From: Alentia gelatinosa
Taxonomy: Eukaryota; Annelida; Polychaeta; Phyllodocida; Polynoidae
Direction: 5' to 3'
DNA: 64,000 nt
NCBI GenBank assembly: GCA_950022655.1
Contig: OX465587.1
Span: forward strand, 28,337,716-28,401,715
The notes under the pieces are model-generated. The model was not told the origin of the DNA. It made no database searches and was given only the letters and a program-made list of their open reading frames with translations. Positions 1 to 10,829 of the stretch are shown piece after piece (the stretch's first letter is position 1; the number at the start of each line of letters is the position of its first letter). The position numbers and the translations under genes are program-made.

Positions 1-714
1 GGCTCGAGCTCTCTGTCCAGAAGGCAATCAGACCAGACCAACCCCTAAGTCAGAGACAGGGGTTGGTTGCCAATCTCTGCCCCAACCCAGTGATGTCATG
101 CGCTGGTTCCCAGGCTATCCACTAAGGACAGGGGAACCAGTCAACATTTCGGATTCAAAACAAGGCAGCTGTCAATAGTTATAAAAGTCAAGCAACTGAT
201 ATATCATAAGTTAGAAAATATGGGAATTATTAAATGGGGTTAACCGACAATCCAGCAGTTTCTTTTTCATCTCTAACCCACTTTATAATGTGAATCTACA
301 GTTGATTAGACTGTCCCTTCGAGTGAGCACTAGTCATGGGCGACCCTAACAGTACGTTCCCGTAATACCAGTGTATAGGGTCTGACTCGTCTGACTAAGT
401 GAGCACATGTGTCATGTTGACAAACAAAACTGTAACACATGACGTGCCTTCCAATGAAGAAAGTAATCCCTATGGCTATGTCAAATAAAAAGAAATAAGT
501 GTATATCATTTACCATATAAATATGTGCATACCTATTTATATGTAAACCACAAAATAATCCTCGAAGCACTAAGAATTTCGGATATTTTAAAAACTGGCA
601 TATGGGCCAGATTCGAGCCCAAACAGGCAGGTTGAGGCAGAGATACAAGCGGCAACAGGAAGTAGAGCGCAAGATCTCTGCTGGGAGAGTGCAGCCCACT
701 CAAGTATTCATGCG
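1..714. other. Unassigned non-coding stretch
   Basis: No convincing gene. A small perfect 10-bp hairpin lies at 37-67 (ACCAACCCCT against AGGGGTTGGT), and a second GGTTCCC/GGGGAACC pair lies near 108-146. A 72-codon open frame on the minus strand (481-699) has no domain and does not begin with ATG. Confidence 0.5.
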
Positions 715-850
715 CGCGGAAGCTTTATGGGTCCACTGCGTTGTTCGGCCCCGTTTATGACGCTACGACGTCATCACACGCTAATGACGTATAATGACGT
801 AATGCGGAGAGCAGACGTTATCGTAGAAACAGGGCGGAGGGTCTTCGTCG
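715..850. promoter_or_regulatory. Possible CRE-rich promoter patch
   Basis: About 130 bp, more CpG-rich than its surroundings, contain several TGACGT/ACGTCA half sites (GACGTCATCAC, AATGACGTAT, AATGACGTAAT) plus a GGGCGGAGG box. This resembles a CREB/ATF-type promoter core. No exon can be attached to it in either direction, so it could equally be part of a repeat. Confidence 0.22.
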
Positions 851-1071
851 TTGACGTTGTCTATGATGCGTGTGGCTAGCAATTAGAACTAATTATCCAT
901 GGAAATGTGCATCTTGGGGGTGCCATGTTGTGTATTATTTACTTTAGCCGGCAATACATTAATCAGGGTGGGAGAAATGGTTCTACATAGACATCCCAAA
1001 CTAGTTTTTATGATGGGAACAAATCCACATAGCACATCTGTATACATGTGTGGACCATAGTTCATGTGCGC

Positions 1072-1427
1072 ATAGGGAGCCAAAGTGAACCCGCTGAAAC
1101 CACAGATATCCGTTTACAAAACACCATTTCCGGATATAGGCGCTCAGTACTTTGACTATGTAGGTTCGAGATTATATGTGTCATTCTCCAATCTTTTAGA
1201 TCCAAATTTTTAATGAACTTAACAACTGTCATTGTAGCTTCGAGACAGAGTTTTTCAGAGACGATAATAGTAAACTACACTTCAAAAGTAACAAACAAGA
1301 CCAAAAACAAAAGTCTAGCCTCAAACCCCTATAGGTTTAGCACTAAGCCTCGTTCTTACTGGCCACCGGAAATGGTGTTTTGCAAACAGGTATCTGTGGT
1401 TTCAGCGGGTTCACTTTGGCTCCCTAT
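1072..1427. mobile_element. Foldback miniature element with 62-bp inverted arms
   Basis: The arm at 1072-1133 (ATAGGGAGCCAAAGTG to CCATTTCCGG) is repeated in inverted orientation at 1366-1427 with only a few mismatches, enclosing a loop of about 230 bp. No open frame encodes a transposase. This is the structure of a non-autonomous foldback or MITE copy. Confidence 0.72.
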
Positions 1428-1493
1428 TGTTCTACATCATGTAGGTAAAGTAGAAATTATAGTCCCTTTGTGGTAATAAGAGAAAACATGGTT

Positions 1494-1759
1494 ACTGAGC
1501 CCATAGGAATAGTCGTTTGAGGTCTTTTGTAACATATCATTTATCATAACTATGTTACAATAAACCAAGAACGGTATCCCTACAGGCTCAGTCACTACGT
1601 TTTATTATCATTATTTATCATATACCCATGACATATAATGTAATAATGTTGTAAAAAAACTCTTCCGGTTGACAAAATCGGGCCCCCGATTTTCGCCGAT
1701 TGTACCGATTTTGTCCGAAAAAATTTATCATATACCCATCACATATAATGTAATGATGC
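1494..1759. repeat. Small hairpin and direct-repeat cluster
   Basis: An imperfect hairpin (ACTGAGCC arms) spans 1494-1596. A 35-bp direct repeat (TTTATCATATACCCAT...) occurs at 1614-1648 and 1724-1758. Between the copies, GACAAAATCGG at 1671 pairs with CCGATTTTGTC ending at 1715. The arrangement suggests a tiny palindromic insertion flanked by duplicated sequence. Confidence 0.55.
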
Positions 1760-2289
1760 ATCATTTCGCTGTGTAAAGTTAAACTACTGTACGGGACCCT
1801 GGGGGTCATTGAATAACTTATAGCGAAATGACAGGTTACAAGGAGACCTCGTAGGACGGTTATTGTTTAATACTATTCAGGGGGTTGTTGATTAAAGTTG
1901 GTTCGTTTCTGGTGCTGGTGCTGGACGATACGATAACTCCAACGATAAACGACATCCTGGATGATGTTTTTCCCATTCAGTGTTGTATGACAATACAGAA
2001 GATATTTTCTAGATGAACATATTTGTATACAACACAACAATTCTGTATCGACTACATTTCAGTTCACACAGCTAGGGTCAATTGCATGTCTATTGTTGAA
2101 TAAAAAAAACATATATTGACATAAAATGTTTGTATACTAGATAGATGATTATCAATAGAAGTAAAGCTATACAAAATCACAGATGAGGTAAACAAACACC
2201 TGCTGTGTTGCGGTTCAGCGCCGCCTAACGGTGCTTGGTGTTTTTAAGCCACTCTTAGGTCAAACACATCTCAGTCTGGCCTCATACGT
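1760..2289. other. AT-rich unassigned stretch
   Basis: CATTTCGCT near 1763 and AGCGAAATG near 1823 form the ends of a short inverted repeat. The rest is AT-rich with no open frame or recognisable repeat. Confidence 0.5.
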
Positions 2290-2700
2290 ATACGGTACTA
2301 AGAAAGAAATTAATGAGTGTTTGGTCTGTGTCCTCGTTCGCCATCGAGTTTGGAGTGTGTAGTAATATGAACGAGGCGATAGCCGAGTGAATATTCTGAA
2401 GCACTCTAAACGAGATGGTGAACAGGGACTCAGACCAAGCCAGAATATGTTTCTGATTTTATCTTAGCCTTGAAATATTCAACTCTTTGTCACCTGTTGA
2501 GAACGAGTTACCGTACTGGCAAGCCTGTTGAGAACGAGATCCTAATGTTAAGCCTATGGACGTTTATACCAAGCTAAGATAATAAAGAAGAAACCAACAA
2601 CTGTTGGTCAAAATCGTTGTTCTCCACGAGTTTGATTTGGAGTGATATGAACGAGGCGATAGACGAGTGACTATCATGTGGCATTCAAACAACAACTTTG
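2290..2700. mobile_element. Degenerate copies of foldback family L
   Basis: 2290-2440 matches the clean element at 57856-58072: TACTAAGAAAGAAATTAATGAG arm start, then GTCTGTGTCCTCGTT, then the centre GAGGCGATAGCCGAG. A second, more decayed half copy lies at 2600-2700 (ACGAGGCGATAGACGAGTG). Neither copy codes for protein. Confidence 0.6.
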
Positions 2701-3470
2701 ACTAAAACGAGTTGCTTTCTGTTTTTATCTCACCCCTGTATACATACTAAAAGAATGGACAACACAGAGGATATAGACCATGGAGAACGGACTGCAATAC
2801 TCGTAGAGGCATGGAGAACGAGTTCCCGATGTTCAGCCTATGGGACAAAAATACCTAGGGTACACCTAGATTGTGAACGATGGGTGTGATTGCAAGACTA
2901 TTGTTTTATTTCTAAGAGATATGGCACCTGAAACAAACTAGGATATATTGTATTAACGAGTCTAAGTGTTATCATTTAATAATATCTAAGTTCGTTCGCT
3001 AAGACAGTATTAGCCGTCCATAAGGTCGTCCATAAGTGTTGAATAAATTTGACCCACATCGTCCCTTGAACAAATTGAACGTAATTGGAAATTGTTAGGT
3101 ATTTTGAGTGTGGACATTTGTCGCCCCCCCCCCCCCTGGCGGCTCTCAGACGAACCACGTTGTGAGCCACTCCTCACAGAGGGAACCAGCAGCTCTGAGG
3201 ACGCTCCTCGCCGGTTTTTAACCCACCCACCCACACCAAGAAACATACAGTTAATCTTAGGACTTTGAGACAAGATGCCATACGGCATAACTTGTATTTA
3301 TGCCTTGTTACTCTGCAAAGAAAAAATATTAATACAATTTGTTTCTCTCCAAATGTCCATCTTTTCTTAAATTACACGTTACCAAGCCTTAAGAAATGCT
3401 AAGAAATAGAATCCAATGACTCATGTGAGTACCCTACATAGATCAACTCAGTTAACCTACTTTGAAGATT
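2701..3470. other. Unassigned stretch with a foldback fragment
   Basis: 2990-3055 (CTAAGACAGTATTAGCCGTC...) resembles the loop of the perfect foldback at 17424-17585. A C-run sits at 3125-3138 and a CCCACCCACCCAC tract at 3220. The short open frames here have no domain content. Confidence 0.45.
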
Positions 3471-3869
3471 TAGTAGAGACCAAACGAGAGTTAGACTTGT
3501 CAGTGTTTACATCACAACGGGAAGGTCGTGTATTACTACGCGAAACGTGAGCTGAGCGTAGTGAGGAACAGACCTTACCAGAGTGGCATAGACACTGACA
3601 AGTCTAACTCGAGTTTGGTTTCGTATTTATCCTACCCCGTCTCTACGATTTTATGATATTAGGAAAGTCTGACTTGATTCCGTCCATGTTTGACAGCTGT
3701 CAGAATTTCTGCTCAGCAGCCGGAACTATTTACACAGGTGAATAATTCCTGATCGTTGATTGGTCAATTTGGTCTATATGGTCATAAATTTTACTTTATG
3801 TCATGGCACACCACATAAGATTTGCCTATGTTAAATCAATGACGTTTTTTTTATTAAGGGAAGGATAAT
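3471..3869 (+). mobile_element. Family C composite foldback element, copy 1
   Basis: Two modules. 3471-3629 is an imperfect palindrome: TAGTAGAGACCAAACGAG on the left pairs with CTCGAGTTTGGTTTCGTATT on the right, with an ATTACTACGCGAAACGTGAG-type centre. 3620-3869 is a tail bounded by TTTATCCTACCCC and a degenerate inverted partner, AAGGGAAGGATAA. At least eight copies of this two-part design occur here, so the two modules move as one unit. No coding capacity. Confidence 0.72.
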
Positions 3870-4024
3870 GTATAGAACATCTGGATTTCACAACCCTGGA
3901 GATTCTGGAATGTCAGAATCTCCAGGAGGAGATTCTGGAAAATAGTCCCATCCATGATGAGGTCAAATCATCTTATACTTCAAAATAAGTCTCTTGAATG
4001 TTCATTCTATATCAATTATTTATA

Positions 4025-4440
4025 ATCAGTCATGATAATCTCATTTACCATCAGAAATCACTGTCATTAAACGATTTGCATGCTAAAATCACGGGGAAAT
4101 GGCGAACTATTATTATGTAAATCTACACCGAATTACTCCTACGCTAGACAGTGCTGTAGTGTTATGGCGTTATCTGGAACTCCATGTCCTGCAGGAATCG
4201 TTCTATTGCAATAGACTTGTCATTAATCGTGTAGGTGGATAAAAATACAATAACGACTGGTTTTGTGTATGATTGGCCACAAGCTCCGAGTAACTGACGA
4301 GGTAATATCCTCACAGATCGTTCGGATATCACTACGCGTCAATTACTTGAAGATAATGGCATGATGAGCTGAGCGGTCACGCTTCACATCGGCTCCGGTG
4401 AAAACCTGTGAATATAGCGAATGTAACTACCTGAAGTCTA
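4025..4440 (+). mobile_element. Uninterrupted copy of a miniature element
   Basis: The segment (AATCAGTCATGATAATCTC..., GACAGTGCTGTAG..., AATACAATAACGACTGGTTTT, GAGGTAATATCC) is collinear with two separated pieces downstream at about 4903-5023 and 6517-6670. That pair therefore looks like the same element split by a later insertion. The right part carries a small palindrome around GGATATCACTACGCGTCAA. Confidence 0.5.
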
Positions 4441-4487
4441 CATGAGGACTACACAAACAGAACGAATGTCCACGGAACAACGAGACC

Positions 4488-4800
4488 TGGGAGCTGTTTC
4501 AAAAGTAGGGAGGGTGCTAAACGAGAGTACTCATCGCCAATGCGAGAGGCCAACAATGGAACTCGAGGCGTCGCTATCGAGGTGGAGGTGCCGCTCTCTA
4601 TGGGATATTGGTAGCGGTTTTGCTGCCGCTTTGATTTGAGGTGCCGCTCGCTGTTGCCGGCCTCTCGCTTACAAAATGTGACGTGCCGCTGGCGAGAGCT
4701 CACTCGACTTTTGAAACACCTCCCTGGTCAGTTTAAGGAAATTGGGGACTGTTTACGTGTTCATCGTTGATCGTTGATCGTTGATCGTTGATCTTGGACA
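4488..4800. repeat. Imperfect palindrome and heptamer tandem repeat
   Basis: TTTCAAAAGTAGGGAGG near 4497 pairs with CGACTTTTGAAACACCTCC near 4706. Inside, GCGAGAGGCC pairs with GGCCTCTCGC. This is a foldback of roughly 240 bp. At 4762-4795 a GTTGATC heptamer is repeated about four times. Confidence 0.5.
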
Positions 4801-5336
4801 TCATGGTTGAAAATCATATAAACTGTAATATGTGAACCTTATGTTAATAAACTATTTAAAATAAAAAAAATGGCCACACATACACAAAAATATTATTATA
4901 TATATAATCAGTCATAATAATCTAATAAATCATTTTTCATGCTAAAACATATCGAACTATATAAATGGCGTAAGTCTAGACCAAATTACCACCATGCTTG
5001 ACAGTGCTGTGGCCTTATCGAATATGTAGTCAACCTATATGCTGATACATTCCATATATGTGAATCATAAAGACTAGTCTTTATGGACATATAAAATAGT
5101 AGTCCAGCAAAATATCACCAGGGGACCACGGCGCTCATGGACCAGGGACCAACAACTCAGGAACCTGACACCAGAGGGCATCGAATACCAGACCATAAAA
5201 GGACGGGCAGGACCAGGGATCGACCTCACTCTACAGGGATCCGTCACCGCCGACCCACCACGCTTCAGATTTTTTTCTCGACTTTGGTCAACTTTTCAGT
5301 GACTTTTGTCCGTTTTTGGTATACCTTTTGGTTACC

Positions 5337-5891
5337 ATGCGCAAGTGTGACACTTGTGGCTTGGACTACGATGGTCGGTCACATAGAGAAGGCTGTCCCA
5401 CCTGTAAATTTAAAGAGTTACAGCGGACTTCAATGAAGACCACAGAGGAGGAATTGGGAGCGGTTGGAGACGGGGCAGAAGGTGGTGGCGGATCCCCGTG
5501 GCAAAAGCCCCCTTGGGTGAGTAACCTATTGTTAGAACATAACAAACTAAAGAAGGAGGTCTCCTCTATTAGGTCTGATATACAGGTATTATGTTCCAGT
5601 TTTCGAGACTTTGAGTTGAGAAATAGTTCCGAGGAAGGTGCCGGCCAGTCTGAAAGGGTGCCACGTGGTAGCGATAGTGCAATGCCCAGCGCATTCACCC
5701 ATGAAATTGTCGGTCAGGCTTCATTGCCTCGGGGGTTACAAACCAACCCTAGTTTAAGACCTGTTTATCCTAATGCAAAAATATTTCTTCCACCGCACGT
5801 GCAAGGAAATGCATCAAATTGCACCGGCACACATGCCTGTTCAGAGAAGGTAAAACGTAAAAGGTGGACCATGTATGAACCTATATGTTGA
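5337..5891 (+). CDS. ORF1-like zinc-ribbon/coiled-coil fragment of a retroelement
   Basis: This open frame encodes 184 residues from the ATG at 5337; the frame extends seven codons upstream without a better start. Cysteines at residues 4, 7, 20 and 23 make a compact C-x2-C ... C-x2-C zinc ribbon at the extreme N-terminus. A charged, leucine-rich heptad stretch follows at about residues 57-90, likely a short coiled coil, and then a low-complexity Ser/Pro/Gly region. This domain order is typical of ORF1-like proteins of non-LTR retrotransposons, which bind nucleic acid and self-associate, but I do not recognise a specific family. The last ten codons or so are read from the adjacent palindromic array, so the natural C-terminus is missing. 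No reverse transcriptase follows, so it is a captured, truncated piece rather than a working gene. Confidence 0.5.
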   Translation: MRKCDTCGLDYDGRSHREGCPTCKFKELQRTSMKTTEEELGAVGDGAEGGGGSPWQKPPWVSNLLLEHNKLKKEVSSIRSDIQVLCSSFRDFELRNSSEEGAGQSERVPRGSDSAMPSAFTHEIVGQASLPRGLQTNPSLRPVYPNAKIFLPPHVQGNASNCTGTHACSEKVKRKRWTMYEPIC

Positions 5892-6515
5892 TACATAGTC
5901 CATATATATATGGAATGTATCAATCTATATGTTGATACATAGTCCATATGTATATGGAATGTATCAACCTATATGTTGACACATAGTCCATATGTATATG
6001 GAATGTATCAACCTATATGTTGATACATAGTCCATATGTATATGGAATGTATCAACCTATATGTTGATACATAGTCCATATGTATATGGAATGTATCAAC
6101 CTATATGTTGACTCATAGTCCATATGTATATGGAATGTATCAACCTATATGCTGATACATGGTCCATATATATATATGGAATGTATCAACCTATATGTTG
6201 ATACATAGTGCATATATATATATGGAATGTATCAAGATATAGGCTGATACATGGTCCATATATATATATATATAGGTTGATACATGGTCCATATATATAT
6301 ATGGAATGTATCAACATATAGGTTGATACATAGTCCATATATATATATATGGAATGTATCAACATATAGGTTGATACATGGTCCATATATATATATGGAA
6401 TGTATCAAACTATATGTTGATACATGGTCCATATATATATATGGAATGTATCAACATATTGTTTGATATATGGTCCATATATATATGGAATGTATCAACA
6501 TACAGGTTGACTACA
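5865..6515. repeat. Array of ~44-bp palindromic units
   Basis: About 14 copies of a 42-48 bp unit. Each unit contains two palindromes: CCATATATATATGG (or CCATATGTATATGG) and ATGTATCAACCTATATGTTG. Unit length varies mainly by the number of TA steps. Every unit can fold on itself, so the array should be prone to cruciform extrusion and copy-number change. Confidence 0.85.
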
Positions 6516-6670
6516 TATTCAATAAGGCCACCCCTGTTATCAGTTATGTAGGCGGTTAATGAATACAATAACGATTGGTTTTCTGTAAGAGTGACCGTAA
6601 TTTTCTCATAGTTGACGACGTAATATCCCCGCTGTCGCTTGGATATTACTACGCGTCATCTTCTCGGGGA

Positions 6671-7049
6671 TTACAAAACAAGTCATTACTGGGAAGTACT
6701 ATTTCGATTCCTATAATAAAGCTGTTATCTCTGTGCATGACTTGAATGTGTGTGTTGAAATCTAATAATTGTCTCTATCAGCAAATACACAGCATCAACA
6801 AATAAAATGAAAAAGAAGTTCACAGCTTTGCCACAGGCGTCGCCACATGCTATCATAGAACTGTCTGTAGGAAGGAGAATGAGCAAGAGTGCTGCCACCT
6901 AGAGGACAAAGGTGGAACCTAGCAGAGCAAGTCCATGCAGCCAAACCAGGCTAAACTATAACCTTCAGCTGCCAGCCGAAACCGATAACGACAGTGGCGC
7001 CATCTGGGGCAGAGCAGCAAAACCTCTACGTGAAATGATATTGATAATG
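6671..7049. other. Unassigned stretch
   Basis: No open frame with domain content and no repeat that I can match elsewhere in the window. Confidence 0.4.
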
Positions 7050-8062
7050 ATCTGTACTACTCACACCCCAGTCTCTGTGCTTCACTCTGTGTAAAATACC
7101 TTTCTCTGTACTACTCACACATCAGACTCTGTGCTTCACTCTGTCTGTGTAAAATACCTTTCTCTGTACTACTCACACCCCAGTCTATGTGCTTCACTCT
7201 GTCTGTGTAAATACCTTTCTCTGTACTACTCACACCCCAGTCTCTGTGCTTCACTCTGTCTGTGTAAAATACCTTTCTCTGTACTACTCACACCCCAGTC
7301 TCTGTGCTTCACTCTGTCTGTGTAAAATACCTTTCTCTGTACTACTCACACTCCAGTCTCTGTGCTTCACTCTGTGTAAAATACCTTTCTCTGTACTACT
7401 GACACCCCAGTCTCTGTGCTTCACTCTGTCTGTGTAAAATACCTTTCTCTGTACTACTCACACCCCAGTCTCTGCGCTTCAATCTGTCTGTGTAAAATAC
7501 CTTTCTCTGTACTACTCACACCCCAGTCTCTGTGCTTCACTCTGTCTGTGTAAAATACCTTTCTCTGTACTACTCACACCCCAGTCTCTGTGCTTCACTC
7601 TGTCTGTGTAAATACCTGTCTCTGTACTACTCACACCCCAGTCTCTGTGCTTCACTCTGTCTGTGTAAAATACCTTTCTCTGTACTACTCACACCCCAGC
7701 CTCTGTGCTTCACTCTGTGTAAAATGCCTTTCTCTGTACTACTCACACCCCAGTCTCCGTGCTTCACTCTGTCTGTGTAAAATACCTTTCTCTGTACTAC
7801 TCACACCTCAGTCTCTGTGCTTCACTCTGTCTGTGTAAAATACCTTTCTCTGTACTACTCACACCCCAGTCTCTGTGCTTCACTCTGTGTAAAATACCTT
7901 TCTCTGTACTACTCACACCCCAGTCTCTGTGCTTCACTCTGTCTGTGTAAAATACCTTTCTCTGTACTACTCACACCCCAGTCTCTGTGCTTCACTCTGT
8001 CTGTGTAAAATACCTTTCTCTGTACTACTCACAACCCAGTCTCTGTGCTACACTCTGTCTGT
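7050..8062. repeat. 58-bp minisatellite, 18 copies
   Basis: The unit ACTACTCACACCCCAGTCTC...TGTGTAAAATACCTTTCTCT is repeated 18 times with few substitutions. Some units lack a CTGT tetranucleotide, giving 54 bp. 58 is not a multiple of three, so the overlapping open frames are artefacts of a stop-poor unit. Confidence 0.92.
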
Positions 8063-8786
8063 AGAATCATCAATTCACTTTTCTAGAGAATGTCATGAGT
8101 TTTGATTTTCAAGGCATATTGTACGATATGCCTTTATAAGGTTCACCATTTCAAAATTCATGAATGTCGTTGCTCGGACAAATAAGATGTTGCCTTACCT
8201 TTTTTCAGCGTGGGCAACACGCTCATATACGAACGTTCTGTCCATTAACCCGACCCACGCCTGTTTACTTTTTACCTACTCGTTTTGTCCGTTGAATCTG
8301 TCTGGAGTCTTCAGTTTTATTTGCTTCACTCTTTCTACAGATAAAAGCATCAGTTTTAAGGAGGAGGAGAGTATTCTATTCGTATCACAATGTTAAGTGA
8401 ATTGTAAGTAGAAAAGTGAATGTAACGGAAACGGCATTTTTTTGCCCCATTTCATGAAACTAGGAGCAAATGGTGTATTCATCATTCTTGAATAAGCGTG
8501 GAAATATAGATAAAAAACATTTAAAAGGTTTGGTTTTTATAGAGTATATGTGGGTAGTTTTCGGTAACCCACTTGCATCCAGTCATCTCGCCATTTCTAC
8601 AACTGCCTTTCTAGGATCCAAATACATCAATGAGGTATTTCAGAATCTGATCAGAGATATTTGCGTTGGATTGTTATTATTATTTCCGACCAAAATATCG
8701 AGAAACAGAGGGAATTTAGATACACTCACCATGACTCCTTATTGTAATATACCGGCATTTGTTTAAAACTCCCCTTTCTTACTAAC
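8063..8786. other. Unassigned stretch with a foldback fragment
   Basis: Two short open frames (78 and 98 codons) have no recognisable domain. 8640-8730 (TCAGAGATATTTGCG..., CCAAAATATCGAGAAACAG) is a decayed piece of the GAGACACAGTGAGTG foldback family at 24169-24315. Confidence 0.45.
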
Positions 8787-9165
8787 CCGGCATTTACACT
8801 AGACGACTGAAAACGTGACGACTGTAGATCGTCTAGCCAATAGTCGTCAGGTGGTGCTCTAACCTGGCGTTTACACAAGACAATTAAAAACGTGACGACT
8901 GTAGATCGTCTAGCCAATAGTCGTCAGGTGGTGCTCTAACCTGGCGTTTACACAAGACAATTAAAAACGTGATGACTGTAGATCGTCTAGCCAATAGTCG
9001 TCAGATGGTGCCCTAACCTAGCGTTTACGCTAGACGATTAAAAACGTGACGACTGTAGATCGTCTAGCCAATAGTCGTCAGATGGTGCCCTAACCCAGCG
9101 TTTACCCTAGACGATTAAAAGCGTGACGACTGTAGATCGTCTAGCCAATATTCGTCAGGTGGTGT
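8787..9165. repeat. 78-bp array derived from the GTTTACAC element family, 5 copies
   Basis: Units of about 78 bp each contain GGCGTTTACACTAGACGA, GACGACTGTAGATCGTCTAG and CCAATAGTCGTCAGGTGGTG. The same modules occur as isolated miniature elements (24897-24976, 31680-32400) and in larger arrays at 39.0 and 47.6 kb. Each unit holds an element terminus, so the array looks like amplification of an element end. Confidence 0.85.
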
Positions 9166-9710
9166 TCGATTACACAATAATGGCCGTGATAGTTGTTGAC
9201 CCAATTCATTAGATAGTTTACAGTGACGACTTTCAATAGAAATGTACCCGAGAACACAAAAAATCTACACCGTTTCTGTCGGCCAATGGAAACGGGCCTA
9301 TAAAGAAACACAGTAAGTGTGACTGTATTCCATCTGTTCCTCGATATTTTGGTCAGAAATATCTCAGAACAGATTCCATTCAGTCACACTAACTTTGTCT
9401 CTCTATATATATTCCTTCTCATATATCATTAGTGGCATTATTTCATCTCCCTACTGCTGACTTATAGGTCCGCCATTGTTTGTCATTATACTGGGCCTCT
9501 GTAGAACGTATATATATAAGTTATTAGTCTGATTATCTTTGTTCGCTAAAGCTCTGCTATAGTTCCCTTTCTCTTCCGTTTCATTAGTTTCCAACTTGAA
9601 CCTACTTCAAAGGAATTAGAGTTGAAGAAGGTTATTTTAAGAAGATAGTTGCAGTGAAGGCTAAATTTCTTCTTCGACCTTAATCCCCATGGAGACTGAA
9701 CGGACTATAT
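9166..9710. other. Foldback fragments and unassigned sequence
   Basis: 9265-9305 (AAATCTACACCG..., GGCCAATGGAAACGGGCC) is one arm of the palindromic family seen complete at 14938-15100. 9315-9408 (GTGTGACTG...CTGTTCCTCGATATTTTGG...CAGTCACAC) belongs to the family at 24169-24315. 9410-9710 holds nothing I can assign. Confidence 0.5.
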
Positions 9711-10453
9711 TTAAAGGTATATCCTACAATTCTCGGTGGCGCCACCTGGTGATTCATAGATATTGTCAAATATCAGTCAAAATTGGTTCTTTGTGATTCA
9801 TTCTAATAATACATTTAATGTTTTATCCAGTTTATCCAATCTGAATAGGTAAATGGGCCACTTTACATTTATTTGATTTACATAGGAAATGTGCTGAAAA
9901 ATATGGTTCTCTTCAATTCATTCAAAAGCAAGGACGGTGACCTATGATTTTTAAAACCTAAATGTGTAGTACTGTACACTTACTAAATTCTGCGAAATTT
10001 TGAGAAAATGACATGGGTTTTACTATGTGAAAAATATTTTAGAATCATATATATTCCATTTTACATATTATAATAATATCGATCTCTAAAAAAATAAGTT
10101 TTTGATTTAGGGATCAATATTATGATAATGTTTCAATAGAATATATAGAAATTCAAGACATTATTATTCAGATAGTAAAACCCATGTCATTTTCCTCAAA
10201 CTTTTACGGAATATAGTACCATTTTTATCTTTAAGAAAATTAAAAAGGAACCATATTTATCAGTACATTTCTTTGCTATATGGAGGAAATATAAATTTGC
10301 CTATTTTACTTCTCAAAATGGATAAACTGAACAAAACATTAAATTTACTCATTTAGAATAAGAATGAATCAGAAAGAACCAGTTTTGACTGATAATTGAC
10401 AACATTTAAAATCGTCAGGTGGCGCTAGTGTGAATTGTAGGATATGCCTTTAA
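9711..10453. mobile_element. TTAA-flanked, end-to-end palindromic element
   Basis: TTAAAGGTATATCCTACAAT at the left matches, inverted, ATTGTAGGATATGCCTTTAA at the right. The inverted match continues inward through GGTGGCGCCACCTGG, CAGTCAAAATTGG and AATGACATGGGTTTTACTAT, leaving only a short centre near 10080. The element is thus one ~740-bp imperfect hairpin bounded by TTAA. TTAA duplication is the habit of piggyBac and Kolobok elements; no transposase is encoded. Related copies lie at 30885-31210, 35377-36260, 37464-38250 and 38247-38760. Confidence 0.75.
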
Positions 10454-10640
10454 GAAAGACAATAAGGCCCTGTGTCCTGCAAGTCTGATGAAAGACTCAA
10501 GCTCATAGCGGGGGCGGGACTACAGTCTATCCCCTCCTGTAGCAAGTAGCCTAAGCAAAACACATATTTTGAGAAAGGATTAAAAGATATTGGTATATCA
10601 ATTCCTCAGAATACATGAAGTGAGGTGAATCGTGTAGTAT

Positions 10641-10790
10641 ATAGAGACATGGTTAGTGTGAGTGAATGAAATCTGTTCAGAGATAACTGGTCAGAAATAC
10701 TCGCCGGGTTTGAAGAACGAGGTAAGTATTATTGTCCAAAATATCGAGGAACAGATGTAATTCAGTCACACTCACTGTGTCTCTTTAGTA
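10641..10790. mobile_element. Foldback element, GAGACA-ended family
   Basis: TAGAGACATGGTTAGTGTGA pairs with TCACACTCACTGTGTCTCT, and internal CTGTTCAGAGATA pairs with TATCGAGGAACAG. The centre reads GAAATACTCGCCGGGTTTGA. It is homologous to the cleaner copy at 24169-24315. Confidence 0.65.
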
Positions 10791-10829
10791 TTTTATACCA
10801 GGAAATGATAAATACGTTTATCTGTATCC

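Larger units (their letters stand above)
5024..6516. mobile_element. Nested element: inverted ends, one end amplified, ORF fragment inside
   Basis: The left end (GAATATGTAGTCAACCTATA) is repeated inverted at the right end (GGTTGACTACATATTC), continuing outward as GGCCTTAT. The left carries a single subterminal unit. The right carries about 14 tandem copies of the corresponding palindromic unit. Between them are about 220 bp of leader-like sequence and a zinc-ribbon ORF that runs into the array. The design recalls foldback transposons whose termini are tandem repeats. The class is not established. Confidence 0.6.
4903..6670 (+). mobile_element. Miniature element split by a nested insertion
   Basis: The outer pieces 4903-5023 and 6517-6670 together reproduce the uninterrupted neighbour at 4025-4440 (AATCAGTCATAATAATC, GACAGTGCTGTGG, then AATACAATAACGATTGG and TTGACGACGTAATATCC). 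The 1.5 kb between them is the insert described separately. Confidence 0.5.

Noticed and set aside
5865..6515. CCATATATGG-like words resembling SRF CArG boxes
   Set aside because: Most units have 14-bp CCATATNTATATGG rather than the 10-bp CArG box, and they are part of a structural palindromic repeat.
7131..8008. Overlapping Cys/Ser/Leu-rich open frames
   Set aside because: A 58-bp repeat without stops opens all three frames; there is no start context, domain or codon bias.
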